A stretch of 64,000 nt of DNA from positions 1-64,000 of the forward strand of contig RPFO01002079.1 of the NCBI GenBank assembly GCA_009746045.1, given 5' to 3'. Each line of letters starts with the position of its first letter. The stretch's first letter is position 1. The stretch is from Mesostigma viride. Lineage: Eukaryota > Streptophyta > Mesostigmatophyceae > Mesostigmatales > Mesostigmataceae. Shown in pieces: positions 11,266 to 22,704 of this stretch. The notes under the pieces are model-generated. The model was not told the DNA's origin. It ran no database searches and saw only the letters and a program-made list of their open reading frames with translations. Both the position numbers and the translations under genes were made by a program.

Positions 11266-12432
11266 GATGACGGGGGGGACGAAGACGCCACGGTGGAGAA
11301 GAAGTTACCTGGTCATGACGCCGTGTTCGCGCTGGTGAAGGATATGGTCAAGTACTGCTCGAGTAGGCGGATGGCGGACGTCGATGACCTGCCAAACTGG
11401 CCCGAGTTCTCCCCCTTTCTTGAGCTGCTCCGGTCACTCAACAAGCTTTTTAAGGAGGGGGTGCTCACGAGCAGTGGGAACCCGGACACCGACCCTATCA
11501 TTGAAAGCTGGAAGCCTTCGAAAAAGGTCGACTCGAACAAGGAGGTCAGGGACCAGAACATCCGGAAGGCCAATACTCTCAGGGAAACGCGTTGGATTCG
11601 GCCGGCCGATTTTCAGCAGACCGGATGTTTCAGTATGCGGATCCAGACGGTCAACGCGCTTATTTTGCCAGAGGCTTTGAGGCAGCGGCGTTTAAACCTT
11701 GAAACCATTAAGGAGAACGCCCGCATTCTCCTCAATGCGCGGGACAACGCCTTGCACTTCAAGGTTGTTGTCCCGGTCTGGCAGTTCCCTTTCCAGGCGC
11801 TTGCCGAATCTCAACCTGACCTGTTCGACAAGCAAATCTTGTGCATGCCGGATTTCGTCAAGTGGCTGAAGCATTACCACGGTGCCAAGATTGACGCGGA
11901 GGATGTGGGGTCCAGGTACTTCCGGCCCCTTTCGGATACTGAAGTCGACGTGTGGCTTAACACGGAGTCCACCACCTCTTTCCTGGCGAGAGGAGTTGAG
12001 TGGCGTACCTACGCCAGGTTGGACGAGGTGGCCGCAGTTTTGCCTCAGGAGATCGAGGGCAGTCGGCAAGTTTTCAACCTGCTGTGCAATACTGCGATGA
12101 AGTCCTACGATCCGAAATTTTTTGAGGAACGGCGACCGGTACCGTATCTGGTTCTCCGGTACGCGGTGGTGGATGGGAACCACTACTTTAAGGGGTTAAA
12201 GTCGTTTCTCAGGGGGCCGGATGGCGGGTGGGGAGAGGTTCGGGCAATGATGTGCGAGGGTGGGGCGGAGTCCAATTTCGCAAGTACTCCTAAGGAGGCG
12301 GAGCACGCCTTCCAGGACCTGTTGCGGAAATTCCGTGGTGGTTACATGGGTACGAACGTCGTTCTTCTCAAGGGTGGCGACCTGCTCCCGTCGTGGAGTG
12401 AGCTTCGAAATCTACCTAAGGCAAAAGAAGAT
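11266..12432 (+). CDS. Exon 7: 389-residue globular region, unrecognised
   Basis: A continuous frame from DDGGDEDATVEKKLPGHDAV to SWSELRNLPKAKED has natural amino-acid composition and many aromatic residues (RYFRPLSDTEVDVWLNTEST, VPYLVLRYAVVDGNHYFKG, FRGGYMGTNVVLL). It is the most protein-like part of the gene. No Walker, zinc, nuclease or transposase signature is visible. It begins after an acidic lead-in like those of exons 4-6, and the donor GTAAGC follows GAAGAT in phase 0. The next intron holds three palindromes. Confidence 0.72.
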
Positions 12433-12452
12433 GTAAGCTATCTATTTTGGCA

Positions 12453-12630
12453 GGGTCTAGCTGCGGGTAGACCCTCGGAATTTTCGTGGTTGTTTTTTGT
12501 GTGCGCTTCAAGTTTTTTGCGAGGGTCTCGCTGCAGCTAGACCCTCTCCTTTTTTTTGTTGGAATTTTCGTTGCGTATTGTCGGCCGTTTCTTTTTCGAA
12601 TTTTGTTAGGGTCTATCCGCAGCTATACCC
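12453..12630. repeat. Three palindrome copies in intron 7
   Basis: Copies lie at 12453-12475, 12523-12545 and 12609-12630, at 70-86-base spacing, and fill much of the 255-base intron 12433-12687. The first is followed by CGGAATTTT as in the upstream array at 6838. This is the longest intron of the gene apart from the LTR-split exon, and its extra length is largely made of these units. Confidence 0.85.
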
Positions 12631-12687
12631 CTCGCCTTTTATGACTGAGTTTTGTCGTTGCTCGCTCGATGTTAATTGATGTCGCAG

Positions 12688-14820
12688 GCGGTGCTGACCG
12701 GCAAGCTGGAGAAGCTGTTCGACATCGCCAAGGGGGCGAATTCGGAGGACTTAGCCGTGGCGGATCGTACGCTGGGCCAGGCGTTGCTTGACGTGTGGAA
12801 CTACAACAAGCTATATCTATACGGCAATTAAGTCACGCGTGGGAAGGGCCACTATATTGCGGATGGCCACTACACCAATCTGCTCACGTACATCCTCCCG
12901 GCTATGCGGCAAGCGGGGGGGAGGGAAGGGAATGTGGAGCCGGCAGCGGTGGATGTACACGAGGAGGAAGCAGAAGGAAAGAAAAAGCCGGCCCACAGCA
13001 TTGCTTCAGTGCATTCCGCTTACAGTCGCACGCTGGCCAACACGTTTCTCCGTCTGACACAGGAGCAGACTGATGATCCTGCCTCAACGAAACCCGCGCC
13101 TGAGGAGGTGATGATGCAAAGGTGCAAATTCGCGAATGCAGAGGGGGAGAAGAAAGGCCAGAAGGTCTCTTGGACCGCTTTCAGGAACTTGGCCAGCCTT
13201 CCTATGATGGACGCCGTGATCGATTGCATCATGAGCTGCCAGGTTGGACCGGAAAAGCTCACCAAGTTGGTGGAGTTCGCCAAGGATGTGCTGGAGTGCC
13301 TGCGGCTGACCATTTGCGCCAGATTCAAGGAGGATGAGACGCTGGAAGCGCAATGCAAGGACGCAAAGGGCAAGGAGTTTGTGGCGTCTCATATTTTCGA
13401 ACTCGTCTTCAATCTCCATCCTCTCGCTCGGCCGGTCGGCAGGAAGGAGATTGTGGCCAGATACCGGGAATTTTGGGATGTGGCCGTCATCATAACGAGG
13501 AACATCGCCTACCTTCTTAAAGCCAAAAAACACGCCGCACATCTGAGGATTCCGAGAAAGGATCTCAGTAGTGGCAAGATCGACTTTCAGGAGATTCTGC
13601 TAAAAGAGAGCGAGGACAAGACGGTGGGTTTGGCACTTTTGGCTCTGGAAGCGTTCAGGAAGTACGCTCCAAAAGTTGGATTACTCGAAGGGGGGGTGAA
13701 GGAGGCGGCGATGAAGGGGCCGGTGAAGGGGCTGGAGAAGGGGAAGGGGAAGGGGAAGGGGAAGGAGACGGAGGCGAAGAAGGAGGAGGAGGCGAAGGAG
13801 GAGGAGGAATGGGACGTGAAGTATGAGTGGCAGAGTGTGGACTGGGGCCGTCGCCGGGTCTGGTTTTGCTGTCAGGAACTAGACGGTGATGATGATGACA
13901 AGTCGCTCGTCAAGCAGGTGGCAGGCGAGGTTGCCTCAGCTTCAGCCCGCCCCTTTCCCTTGGGCAGGTCCCTTCCGTGCCTGAGCCTGCTGAACTTGGC
14001 GAACATTTGGGGTGATAAGTGGAGTAACTTTCAGAGAGGGTGGTGGGCGTTCGGTCCTTGCCCGACAGCTTCGTCCATTCCCCAACCGGGCGGGATGTAC
14101 GATAATGTGCTGAAGGCTTGCGCCCACGACTTTTTCTCCAGGTTCGAACCGATGGTGATCGTGTTTGGTACCAAGACGGAGATTAAGGGGTTTCAAGAGA
14201 TAGTGGAAAGGATCGGGAAAGGGAGTGAATTGTGGGAGCGGCTTGAACAGGGGGAAGGTGATGGGGGGCCTAGGCTCGGAAGGGCGAAGAAGCGAAAAGC
14301 TTCCCACGAAGCTGGGGGATCGTCCGCCGTGGTGGAGAGGGATGACCAACAGTTGTTGGAGGGAGGGGATGGAGGGGATGGAGGTCCGGCAGGAGGGTCT
14401 AACCGCGGAGAGACCCCCGTCGAGGTCAGAACGCAGCAGGCCGAACAGAGGACGGGGCCTGAAGGTGATTCGGATCCGCCTGCGGCGAAGAAGCCCGCTT
14501 CTCAAGTGACTCGACGGGCAGTCGTGTCACTTGTTGAGGATGATGGAGGTGGGCCTTCCAAGCCTGCCGCGTCGCAGCCCGTTTTTCAGGTTCCGAAGAA
14601 GCAGCTTCGGGTTCCCCCGGCGACTCTGCCCACCCCGGCGCCTCTGCCCAGTTCTCAGGTACCGAAGAAGCAGCTTCGGGTTCCCCCGCCGACTCTGGCC
14701 ATTTCTCAGGTACCGAAGAAGCAGCTTCGTAAGCCAGTTGTGGCAGTGGCTGATTCGGACGACGATGCTGAGGAGGAGGAGGAGGAGGAGGACGACGATG
14801 CTGAGGAGGAGGAGGGGGAG
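12688..14820 (+). CDS. Exon 8 (left part): helical domain, Lys-rich and acidic tails, one TAA
   Basis: The frame is open for 711 codons except for one TAA at 12829-12831 (YNKLYLYGN, stop, VTRGKGHYIADG). The same frame and the same protein-like character go on after it. Next come a helical region (LTKLVEFAKDVLECLRLTIC, IFELVFNLHPLARPVGRKEI), a GKGKGKGKE tract, and a second folded stretch (SLLNLANIWGDKWSNFQRGW). Then follows a disordered tail with three copies of a 12-15-residue repeat QVPKKQLRVPP (about 14590-14740) and an Asp/Glu run. Bases 14395-14417, a palindrome copy, are read as GGSNRGETP. The exon is cut by the copia LTR at 14820/14821. Confidence 0.65.
14395..14417. repeat. Palindrome copy inside coding sequence
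   Basis: GGGTCTAACCGCGGAGAGAC followed by CCC. It keeps the reading frame of exon 8, being read as glycine-, asparagine- and arginine-containing linker, and lies in a disordered acidic/Gly-rich region. Confidence 0.6.
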
Positions 14821-15474
14821 GATTTGCGCAGCAACTCGTCAGCAGAGCTTGTGAGCTCCTGGTCCTTGCCGGCTGGAATGACCCTAGGCTGCTGGCTAGC
14901 AACCTTTATCCTCACACCAGGCCTACGACCCTCGATAGGCTCGCCACTCGTCGTGACGACCAAGGTTCGTGTGTGAAGACGCTCGTTGCCTCGTTGAGCC
15001 TCGAGCTATATGCAACCTCGTTCCATCCTTGTTCCTCGGTCATGAGCAACGCTGGGCAACGCTACATTGCCAGAGCCTCGTATCGCTGCCTGCATCCTCG
15101 TTGCAGGCAGCATACAGGAATCTCTGGCTATCCTGTGTCTAGGACAGCACAGGACCTGCCACAGTCCTGCAAGGACTTACATCCTTGCAGACCTGCTGGC
15201 TGGTTACTGGCTTCTACTAGCCACAGTACCGTTGAGCCCTCAGTACACTGTGTCCCAGTCACGTGAGAGTACAGGCTAAGCCTGTGCAGGCACGGCCTGC
15301 CACGTGTCCTGTCCACTATGCCCTGAGTGTGCCCCGCCCTCGCCCACCGGTCGGCAGTACTTCGGGACTTGATAACTTTCTAGTCCCTTGTCTGTTCTAG
15401 GCGGTTGACACGGCGTTGGAAAGGTCTCCTCAACCTGCATCCATCTAGCACATTGGTGCCCCAATATGCTAACT
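14821..15474 (-). repeat. 3' LTR of the copia element
   Basis: A 654-bp direct repeat of 22562-23215. A purine-rich stretch (AACAAGAAAGGGTTGG on the minus strand) lies just inside it, as expected for a polypurine tract. The LTR ends are not the common TG..CA. Confidence 0.93.
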
Positions 15475-16411
15475 CCAACCCTTTCTTGTTTTGGAGCTTG
15501 GACCAGCCTGAGAACCTATCAGCCACTGTCCCCACAAGCCTTCAGACATCTGATCCCTCCCAGAGACCAGACCTGCCTTTTCTTTTGGAACCTGAGGTGC
15601 CTCCAAATATTAGCTAGGCCTGCTCATTGGTTCAAAGGTTGCCCTCTGACCCACATGACATCCCAACCCTTTCTTTGGGAACCTGGTGTAGATTAAAGTT
15701 AGGTCTTCACTTAGTCAGAGGAGTTTGGATAGAGGAGTCCATGAACGTACTATTGTGAGTTCCTGGTCATCCAGTTATCACAGGCGCCCGTTCATATGGC
15801 GCCCGCCACGGAGCCTCCTTTATCTTTTAAATCCTTCCAAAGACTGAGAGAGCCCTGACAAATGTTAGCCAACACATGGGGAGCCCATGTCCTCACTGAG
15901 GGATAAACTCAGGATTCATACATGCCAGGCTGAGGTCAGCTGGGGAATCGAACCCCACCCCATCTCCTCCAGGTTTGGATCAGCTCCTGGAACTGAGCAT
16001 CACAAACAACAAGACATGACAATAACAAGATTATGTTTTATTATAAAGGAGTATAACCCATAGTGAGGCCCCTGGCAACCACGTCCAACATGGTCACACA
16101 ACCAGGGATTTTATTAGCATGCAACAGGTTGGTTACAGAGAATATATACAAATGTACAGCAACCTGTTAGAGCCAACACTTGGGCTGCCCTTGCAGGGTC
16201 CATTCCATGAAGACCCAAGGCCCATTACAAAGTCCTTAAGACTCTTCTGCAGCTCCATGACAGAGCCAGGCGAAATTCTCAGCCAGGGGAGTGACTCCAC
16301 CCTGACCCCTGTCCAGCAGAGTGTGTCTGAACTCTGAAGGACCTGCTGTCAGCCACCACGTGGCTGCCCAGCCCACTGGGATGCCTCCCACCTAGAGCAA
16401 GGCTGTTTGGT

Positions 16412-19400
16412 CTACTCTGGCCCTCCCCCCTTGGAGGCCATGAGCCCACGAAGCAAAGGGTATTGCAGCTCAGCCTTCTCCTCCAGCTTGGTGAGAGCAT
16501 CTGCAGGGTTGTCCACGCCAGCCACATGTTCAATGTTAGCTAAGCAAGACATTTCCTTGAGCAACAAATAATCAAGGTCCCTGCTCCTGGCCAGCTGCCT
16601 GTGCACAAACTGCACCATGCCCATGCTGTCAGTTCTTACCAGTGTGTGCATCTGCAACCGACAGGAAGCCACTTGACATAGCTGGTAAAATAGCTCCCTC
16701 AAGTAAAGAGCAGTATGAAGCCCTTCACAGATTGCCCTGCACTCAGCAATGTCACTGCTGGGAGTTACCCTGTTTGCAACCGACTGTACCAGCAGACCAG
16801 AGAGGACTGTTCCTGCACCAGGGATATTAATGCTGCTGCACGGCCCCTGACCTCTGTGACCTTCCTACTATCCATAGAACTGTCCACATAGAGCATCATG
16901 TCAAAAGGCCTGTACAAATCCAAAGGACCCAGCATGAGAGGGGGAGACATGCGAACAGCCTCTACCACTCTCTCAGCACCCACCTCAACCAGTTGGGAAT
17001 CGGTCAACCGACTCAGTACCAACAGGTCAGGAGCACAAATGCTGGCCAGCCATGCCAACATACCTCGTATTGTTGCACATCTGGCCTGGGTGATGGGCTC
17101 CTGCAAGGCATCTATGATCTGCTGAGGATAATCCTTACCACCCTCCAGCTGGATGGACCATGTACCCTGCTGATGGACCAAGGTCGCCTGCATTCCACAA
17201 AACACCATGGGCTCATTCTCAACCATGTACTGGATCTTACCCAGTTCAAACCGTTTCTGGATCCTGGCCAGAGTCAACTCTTGCCAAGTGGGATGGCCCA
17301 GGAGATGCAGATCATCACCATGCAGGGAGGCAAACGCTGGCAGCCCCTCATAGCTACCCTGAAACAGACAAGGATCAACTGGAGAGACTGAGAGACCACA
17401 GACAGACCTGAGGTACTTCTCCAAGCTCTTCCTCCAGATGATGGGACTCGATCTAAGGCCTTCCACGCCTTTGAGAATCCTCAAATACCTCGTCTTCAGC
17501 TCTGCCCTCCACACTGCAGGCACCTTAACAAAGAAAGGGGGTATTGTGCGCCAAGTATCCTGTGCTTCCTGCTGATCACCCTTAAGAAAAGCCCTCTTGA
17601 AATCTACCAACACAGAGCTATAGGGTATCCCCTTCTGCAGAAAAGACAAATAAATGCACAACAAAATCCTCCATGTATCATGCAGCATCCCTGGTGTGTA
17701 AAGCTCCTCATCTGCTAACTGTCCAGTGCCATGGTACTCAGTCACAACTGGTCTAACATGTGGCACCTGCACGCCATCTACCTCCTTGAGCTTGAGGACA
17801 AACATCAACTGAGCAGCTGGTGATCCTCAGGGAGGACATCCACAGGCTCTGCACAGTTGGCAACTATCCACTCATGCCCAGAAGCAACAAAGCCAAGAGT
17901 CCATGCCTTAGCCATCTTGGGGCTTTGCATCATCTCCACTAGCTTGCGCCAAGGTACAGGACTCGTTCCTGGGATCTGGTACCTCTGCACACCCAACTCA
18001 CGTGGGTCAAACGTAGTAGGGAGGATCAGCAGGTCCCCAGCAATGGGCTCCTTTGTATCAGGACCCTCTGCCTCTAGACCCCTCACAGCCCTTACAGCCA
18101 CACTAAGACCCTGGGAGTAGCGATATCTCTGCAAGGGAAGGCGGCCCTGCCCTTCTAATGCTAGCTCCTCAGAGGATATCCTCACCCCTGGTAAGCACAA
18201 GAAGTTCTGACCTAGAATGGCAGGCCCCTGATACCCTTCAACCACACTGAACGTGGTGGGCACCCCCAGGATAGGCACACTCACTTCTCCCAAGATCTTC
18301 ATGGACACATTCCCAGAGAAATCAGACACAGCTAGGCAGCTAGGGGATGACCACTGCAAGCCTGCAGCATCCTCTACCCTTAGAATGGACACCTGTGAGT
18401 TGGTATCCACTTCTAGTGCTGGTGCCCCACATGACCCCCATCCCGTGAGCTTAGATACCTTGGGATCACGCTTGCTGTTCTGCAGAGCTCGAATGATGTC
18501 CGCCATAAGCAGCCCCCTGGACTGTGGTGCAGCCCTGGCCACCTCTGGCCTTGTGACAGACGTCTCAGCAGACTCCTGCTCACCCTCATCCATCCAGGAC
18601 AGACCATAATCCAAGCATGGTGGGTTAGCATCTGCTGCCTGGCTCTCATCCTGCTCATCTCCCTCCAAGGGAGGATCAGGGCCGTCTTCAGGCCAGATTG
18701 CAGTTGGCCTTCTCTCCTTGACGTGAGCCCAGGATAGCCTGTACACGTGCTTGGGATTACTCTCCAAAGCCACCAGACAAGAATGGTTAGCTTCCTCAAC
18801 ATGGGTTACCTGCCCATCTTGCCACTTGCCACGCTTGCCTGGTAATGACGGTTCCTTCCACATCCTGACCCTCAGTCCCACCTGGGGCCTCAGCATTTTC
18901 CAACCCTTGTCCTTACGCCTCAATCTGGAAAACACCCTGTCTGCCTTCTTCAGGCAGGCTGCCACCACGTCCTGTGATAGCATACCAAACTGCAATGCCA
19001 GGGGAGAGACTGCCACACCATCATAGTAATAGGTTACCCTGTGGTTAAGCTGCTCCTCAATCCCCTTACACCAAGCTGCTTTCTCTAGAGCTGATGCCAC
19101 AACAGGCACACTCCTAGCTGCTAGCACCACTGTTTTTACTTCACGTATAGATCTCTCTACAGCTCCCTGCTGCCCATGGCATTCCCTAGGGACCACTACC
19201 AACTTACAAGGAAGCTGGTCAGCCAGCTTGATCAAGCAGTCAAACTGCAAGTCAGCTTGCACCTTGGTGTACACCCCAAAGCCTGGCAACAAAGACTGGA
19301 GACCCATCAACAGCTGATGCTCCTGCATTCCAGGAAGAATGGTCAGCAACCTATATCTGCTAAACCTATCCACCCCCACCAACAGATACATGCCCCTGAT

Positions 19401-19997
19401 GTGTTGGATGTCCACCTGGATATCCCCCCGCTCTCTAGCAGGTTCTCTGGCATGGGACTGTGGGAGGCGAACAGCATTCTCCTGACAGACACAATTCTGA
19501 GCAGCTGCACTGCAGGCCTCTAGCAAAGGCTCCTTGCCAATCTTCCAAGCAAACATCTCTGCCTGCTTAGAGTGGCCAAAGATATGGTGTAGAGTGTTTC
19601 CAGCCTGAGCATAGCTCAACCCCCTGTCAGCCTGGCTGCACAGAGAGGAACGTGACAAAGACTGTGTGCTTGGGATAGCACGACCCACCTGCTGTTCTCT
19701 TGCTCCAGGGACCTCCTCCAAGGTAGCTCGGCTCCCAGAGCCAGCCCCGGTTCCCACAGAAGCTGCAGGTCCTTCCAGTCTGGCGGCTTGACTCCCAGAG
19801 TCAACCCCAACAACTGGAGACCCTGCACCTGCCACAGGCACAGGGAATTCCACTGCTGCAGCAGCGTTATTGCAATCATTGAGTGGAAGCACCTCATCAT
19901 TCCCAACCCCTTGCTGCTGCACAAGAGGGACACCCCCATTACTATGTACAACTGTTCGTCCCACTAGGGGTGATTGACTATTTACAGGGGACAACAT
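16412..19997 (-). CDS. Pol region of the copia element (integrase, protease-like, RT, RNase H)
   Basis: From the 5' side: a low-complexity lead-in; a zinc-binding-like HHIFGHSK; and an integrase core with DIQHIRGMYLLVGVDRFSRY and a later E in GQQGAVERSIREVKT. Next is a stretch with VDTNSQVSI and GPAILGQNFL that resembles the two halves of a retropepsin fold. A copia-type reverse transcriptase follows, with VDFKRAFLKGD, DPCLF and the active-site-like HGDDLHLLG. Last is RNase H with LYVDSSMD and VDNPADALTK. The parts lie in adjoining frames. Placing a protease after integrase departs from the usual gag-PR-IN-RT-RH order. Confidence 0.85.
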
Positions 19998-20003
19998 CTC
20001 AAG

Positions 20004-21077
20004 TCATGGCTTACCCACCTGGCCAGAGCCTGCTCCAGCAGACTTGGCCTGGTCTGGGCAGTCACGTCGCCAATGACCCGTCCTGCCACATCCAAAGCAT
20101 TTGTCATCCTTCCCAGCAGCAGCCTTCTTCAGGCCACCCTGGTTCTGGCTGCTCTGACTGGCCTGGGTGCCCTGGCCCTGGCTCTTGCCTTGCCCTTGGC
20201 CACCCTTGTTCTGCTGACCACCCTGGTGACCACCAGCCTGCTGCTGACCCTTGCCTTTGGATCCCTGCTGCTGGCCCTTGCCACCCTGGTTACCATTCTG
20301 CCTGCGCCTGTTAGCCCTCTGACGCCTACTAGGTCTGGTTTCTCCCTGAGCACCCTGCCCAGGGGCGTCACCATGGACCTGATGAGCGGAGGCTGAAGGG
20401 GCACCAGTCACCTGGATTGCCTTGCAAGCAGCATTGTCAGATGGACGGATATTGAAAATAACCTTTTGCAAGGCTGGCCACGTCCCATCTGTCTGATCAG
20501 CAAACATCCTAGCTGCATTTCTCCCATCCACACTCAGCCCCATGCGATCCAGGAAGTAATCTGCCACTGCTCTATCAGTCAGATTGAAGCCATGCTTGGC
20601 CCCCTTCTCCCTGATGCGTGTGAGCCGCTGCAGCTCCTCAGCTATTGTGCCCTTGATCTCAAAGGTATCATAGCTGAGCTTATAGTGATTAGTGAGGTTG
20701 AGTACCTTATCAGAAAACTCCTGACGTAGGCCCTCTAGGAACTGAGACCAAGTCAGCTTGTCCTTGACAGCCTGCCTAGCCTTGTCCCTCACCCGCTCAC
20801 TTGAATCCCTATTAGTCGTGGATGTGTGGAATACCTGCACAAGGTTGACAGTGGGATCTACAGAGCATGAAACTAGCTCCATATCCTCCAACCACTTGTC
20901 TAGCTCTTCCTGTCCCACAGGAGGCTTGAGAGGCTTCTGGCCATTCATCACAGCCACAGCACTCATATGAGGTCTAGTCCCAGGCAAAGCACGAGGGTCA
21001 CTGCCAATGACAGCAGCTCCTACTGGTGCTAATGGCGCAGGAACATAGCTGCAGGAACACCAGACGCAGGCACACAT
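20004..21077 (-). CDS. Gag of the copia element
   Basis: This 357-residue frame starts with a short Cys-rich lead-in. A helical capsid-like region follows (TWSQFLEGLRQEFSDKVLNL, the UBN2/retrotransposon-gag type), then a Gln/Gly-rich basic region, and a CCHC zinc knuckle CFGCGRTGHWRRDC near its C-terminus that would bind the element's RNA. A proline/glycine tail ends the frame next to the pol start. Confidence 0.88.
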   Translation of the reverse strand: MCACVWCSCSYVPAPLAPVGAAVIGSDPRALPGTRPHMSAVAVMNGQKPLKPPVGQEELDKWLEDMELVSCSVDPTVNLVQVFHTSTTNRDSSERVRDKARQAVKDKLTWSQFLEGLRQEFSDKVLNLTNHYKLSYDTFEIKGTIAEELQRLTRIREKGAKHGFNLTDRAVADYFLDRMGLSVDGRNAARMFADQTDGTWPALQKVIFNIRPSDNAACKAIQVTGAPSASAHQVHGDAPGQGAQGETRPSRRQRANRRRQNGNQGGKGQQQGSKGKGQQQAGGHQGGQQNKGGQGQGKSQGQGTQASQSSQNQGGLKKAAAGKDDKCFGCGRTGHWRRDCPDQAKSAGAGSGQVGKP

Positions 21078-21915
21078 GGTCTCTTACCAGGTGCTTGACG
21101 TTCAGCATCATTCTGGCCCTCCCCCGTCAGCACCACGCCGTCGGTTGGCCACCCTGCACGCTCCTCCCCTTGTGCCACCTCTTTCCTCTTCCGGTTGGAC
21201 GCCCTCCTGCCATTGACGCCCTCTGCCGTTGGGATTGCCTGTCCCTCTGGCACGACGTTGGCGGGGCCTCCCGTGTCTGCCCTTGCCTCACCCCCGCCAT
21301 CCCCCGCTCCCGCCCCGCTCCCGCTGCCGCCCCGCGCGTGTTACGAAGCATTATAGAATACCACAGAAAACACACGCAGATATGGCTGCTGGAACCCACT
21401 CAGGCTCACGCACTTACTCCAGACGAGGCCGCCTCCTGGCTTGCACTCGCCTGCCCCTCCTCACGGTCTGGACGCTGCTCAACACCCTCAGCAACCGATG
21501 TGGCTGCTGCTGCCTCTGCGACAATCTGGAGGTCTGGGTTAAACTCTCCCAGCACGCAGGTCACAGGTCGCCCGTCTTCCTTGCGTTCGACTGGATGTTG
21601 TGTCTCACCTGGGTTGCGATGCCAAGCAAGATCGCGTACCCACCGCTTACCGCCGCCGACAAGCTCGTTCTGCTCGCCTCGGCCGTAACGATCGTACTCG
21701 TGAGTCACCTCACGAGGGATATGCAGATCAGCTCTCTGCCTTCCTCGTAGGTCTCGGTAGTGCCGTCGCCCTCGTTTATCTGCTGGGCTGAGCGCTTGAC
21801 GGAGCCCTCTGGCTTGTCAGTCCACTCAAAATGGACGTCTTCAGGCGTCTTCTCGACCCCCGTGACAATCTCCACCTCCGGACCCCACGCAGTGGTGGTT
21901 TCCGGCCTCGGTGTA

Positions 21916-22704
21916 TCAAGCCTGAGTACACCCGAAAGGCTGCGTGGTAATATAGAACCTGTCTGCGTACCCTCTCGACTCTTGCAAAAGGACAGCAACA
22001 AGATTCTCAATGGTTTGGGCAAATACCTCCGCCGTGCTCCAAGGATTCACCGTCTCCCGAGCACGCGCGTTCCGGATGATGTCGGCGTCTGGTACCCCCT
22101 CTCCTAGCACTGCTGTCGCCACCCAGTGGTTAAACAGTCGGGTGCTGCCGAGCGCTGTTGCCACAATCTGGCTAAGCGCCTCCCTGGCTAGGTCGAGACC
22201 GGCTAGCGTGATATGGGCGCCCTGATAAGCGACCTCCACACGATTAGCAGTTTCAGCTAGCGCGTCACGAATGCGCACCAACTCTTCCACCGCCACTCGC
22301 CCCGTCTCACCTGGAGAAATCACGACGCGAGCCCGTTGTATAATCGGGTCCGCCGCCGCTGGCCTGCTGCCTCCCCCACTCACCGCCACCCACCCCTCTT
22401 CTGCCAAGTGCCTCGCTACGTAGGCCGCTTGCACGAATGTTGGAGCGTTTGCTTGGTTACGGTAGGGGAAAAACGCTTGCGCGTCTCTCTGCTCGTTCGC
22501 CTCACCAGCACCGTGGCTGCTTGACGATGAACCAGACATGAAAGCGTGGAAGCAATAGTACGATTTGCGCAGCAACTCGTCAGCAGAGCTTGTGAGCTCC
22601 TGGTCCTTGCCGGCTGGAATGACCCTAGGCTGCTGGCTAGCAACCTTTATCCTCACACCAGGCCTACGACCCTCGATAGGCTCGCCACTCGTCGTGACGA
22701 CCAA
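21916..22704 (-). CDS. Extra 5' open frame of the copia element
   Basis: A 262-residue frame starts within the 5' LTR and lies upstream of gag. It has an Ala/Glu-rich helical middle (VAVEELVRIRDALAETANRV, LDLAREALSQIVATALGSTR) and no zinc knuckle or enzyme motif. It might be an N-terminal part of Gag or an accessory protein. It is not a known standard copia part. Confidence 0.55.
   Translation of the reverse strand: MVVTTSGEPIEGRRPGVRIKVASQQPRVIPAGKDQELTSSADELLRKSYYCFHAFMSGSSSSSHGAGEANEQRDAQAFFPYRNQANAPTFVQAAYVARHLAEEGWVAVSGGGSRPAAADPIIQRARVVISPGETGRVAVEELVRIRDALAETANRVEVAYQGAHITLAGLDLAREALSQIVATALGSTRLFNHWVATAVLGEGVPDADIIRNARARETVNPWSTAEVFAQTIENLVAVLLQESRGYADRFYITTQPFGCTQA

Noticed and set aside
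536-12630. CRISPR array
   Set aside because: The palindromes are irregularly spaced in eukaryotic introns and intergenic DNA, with no equal-length unique spacers and no cas-like genes.
19974-21750. Plus-strand open frames over gag and the 5' part of the copia element
   Set aside because: Antisense shadows of minus-strand gag, pol and the extra ORF; no family similarity.
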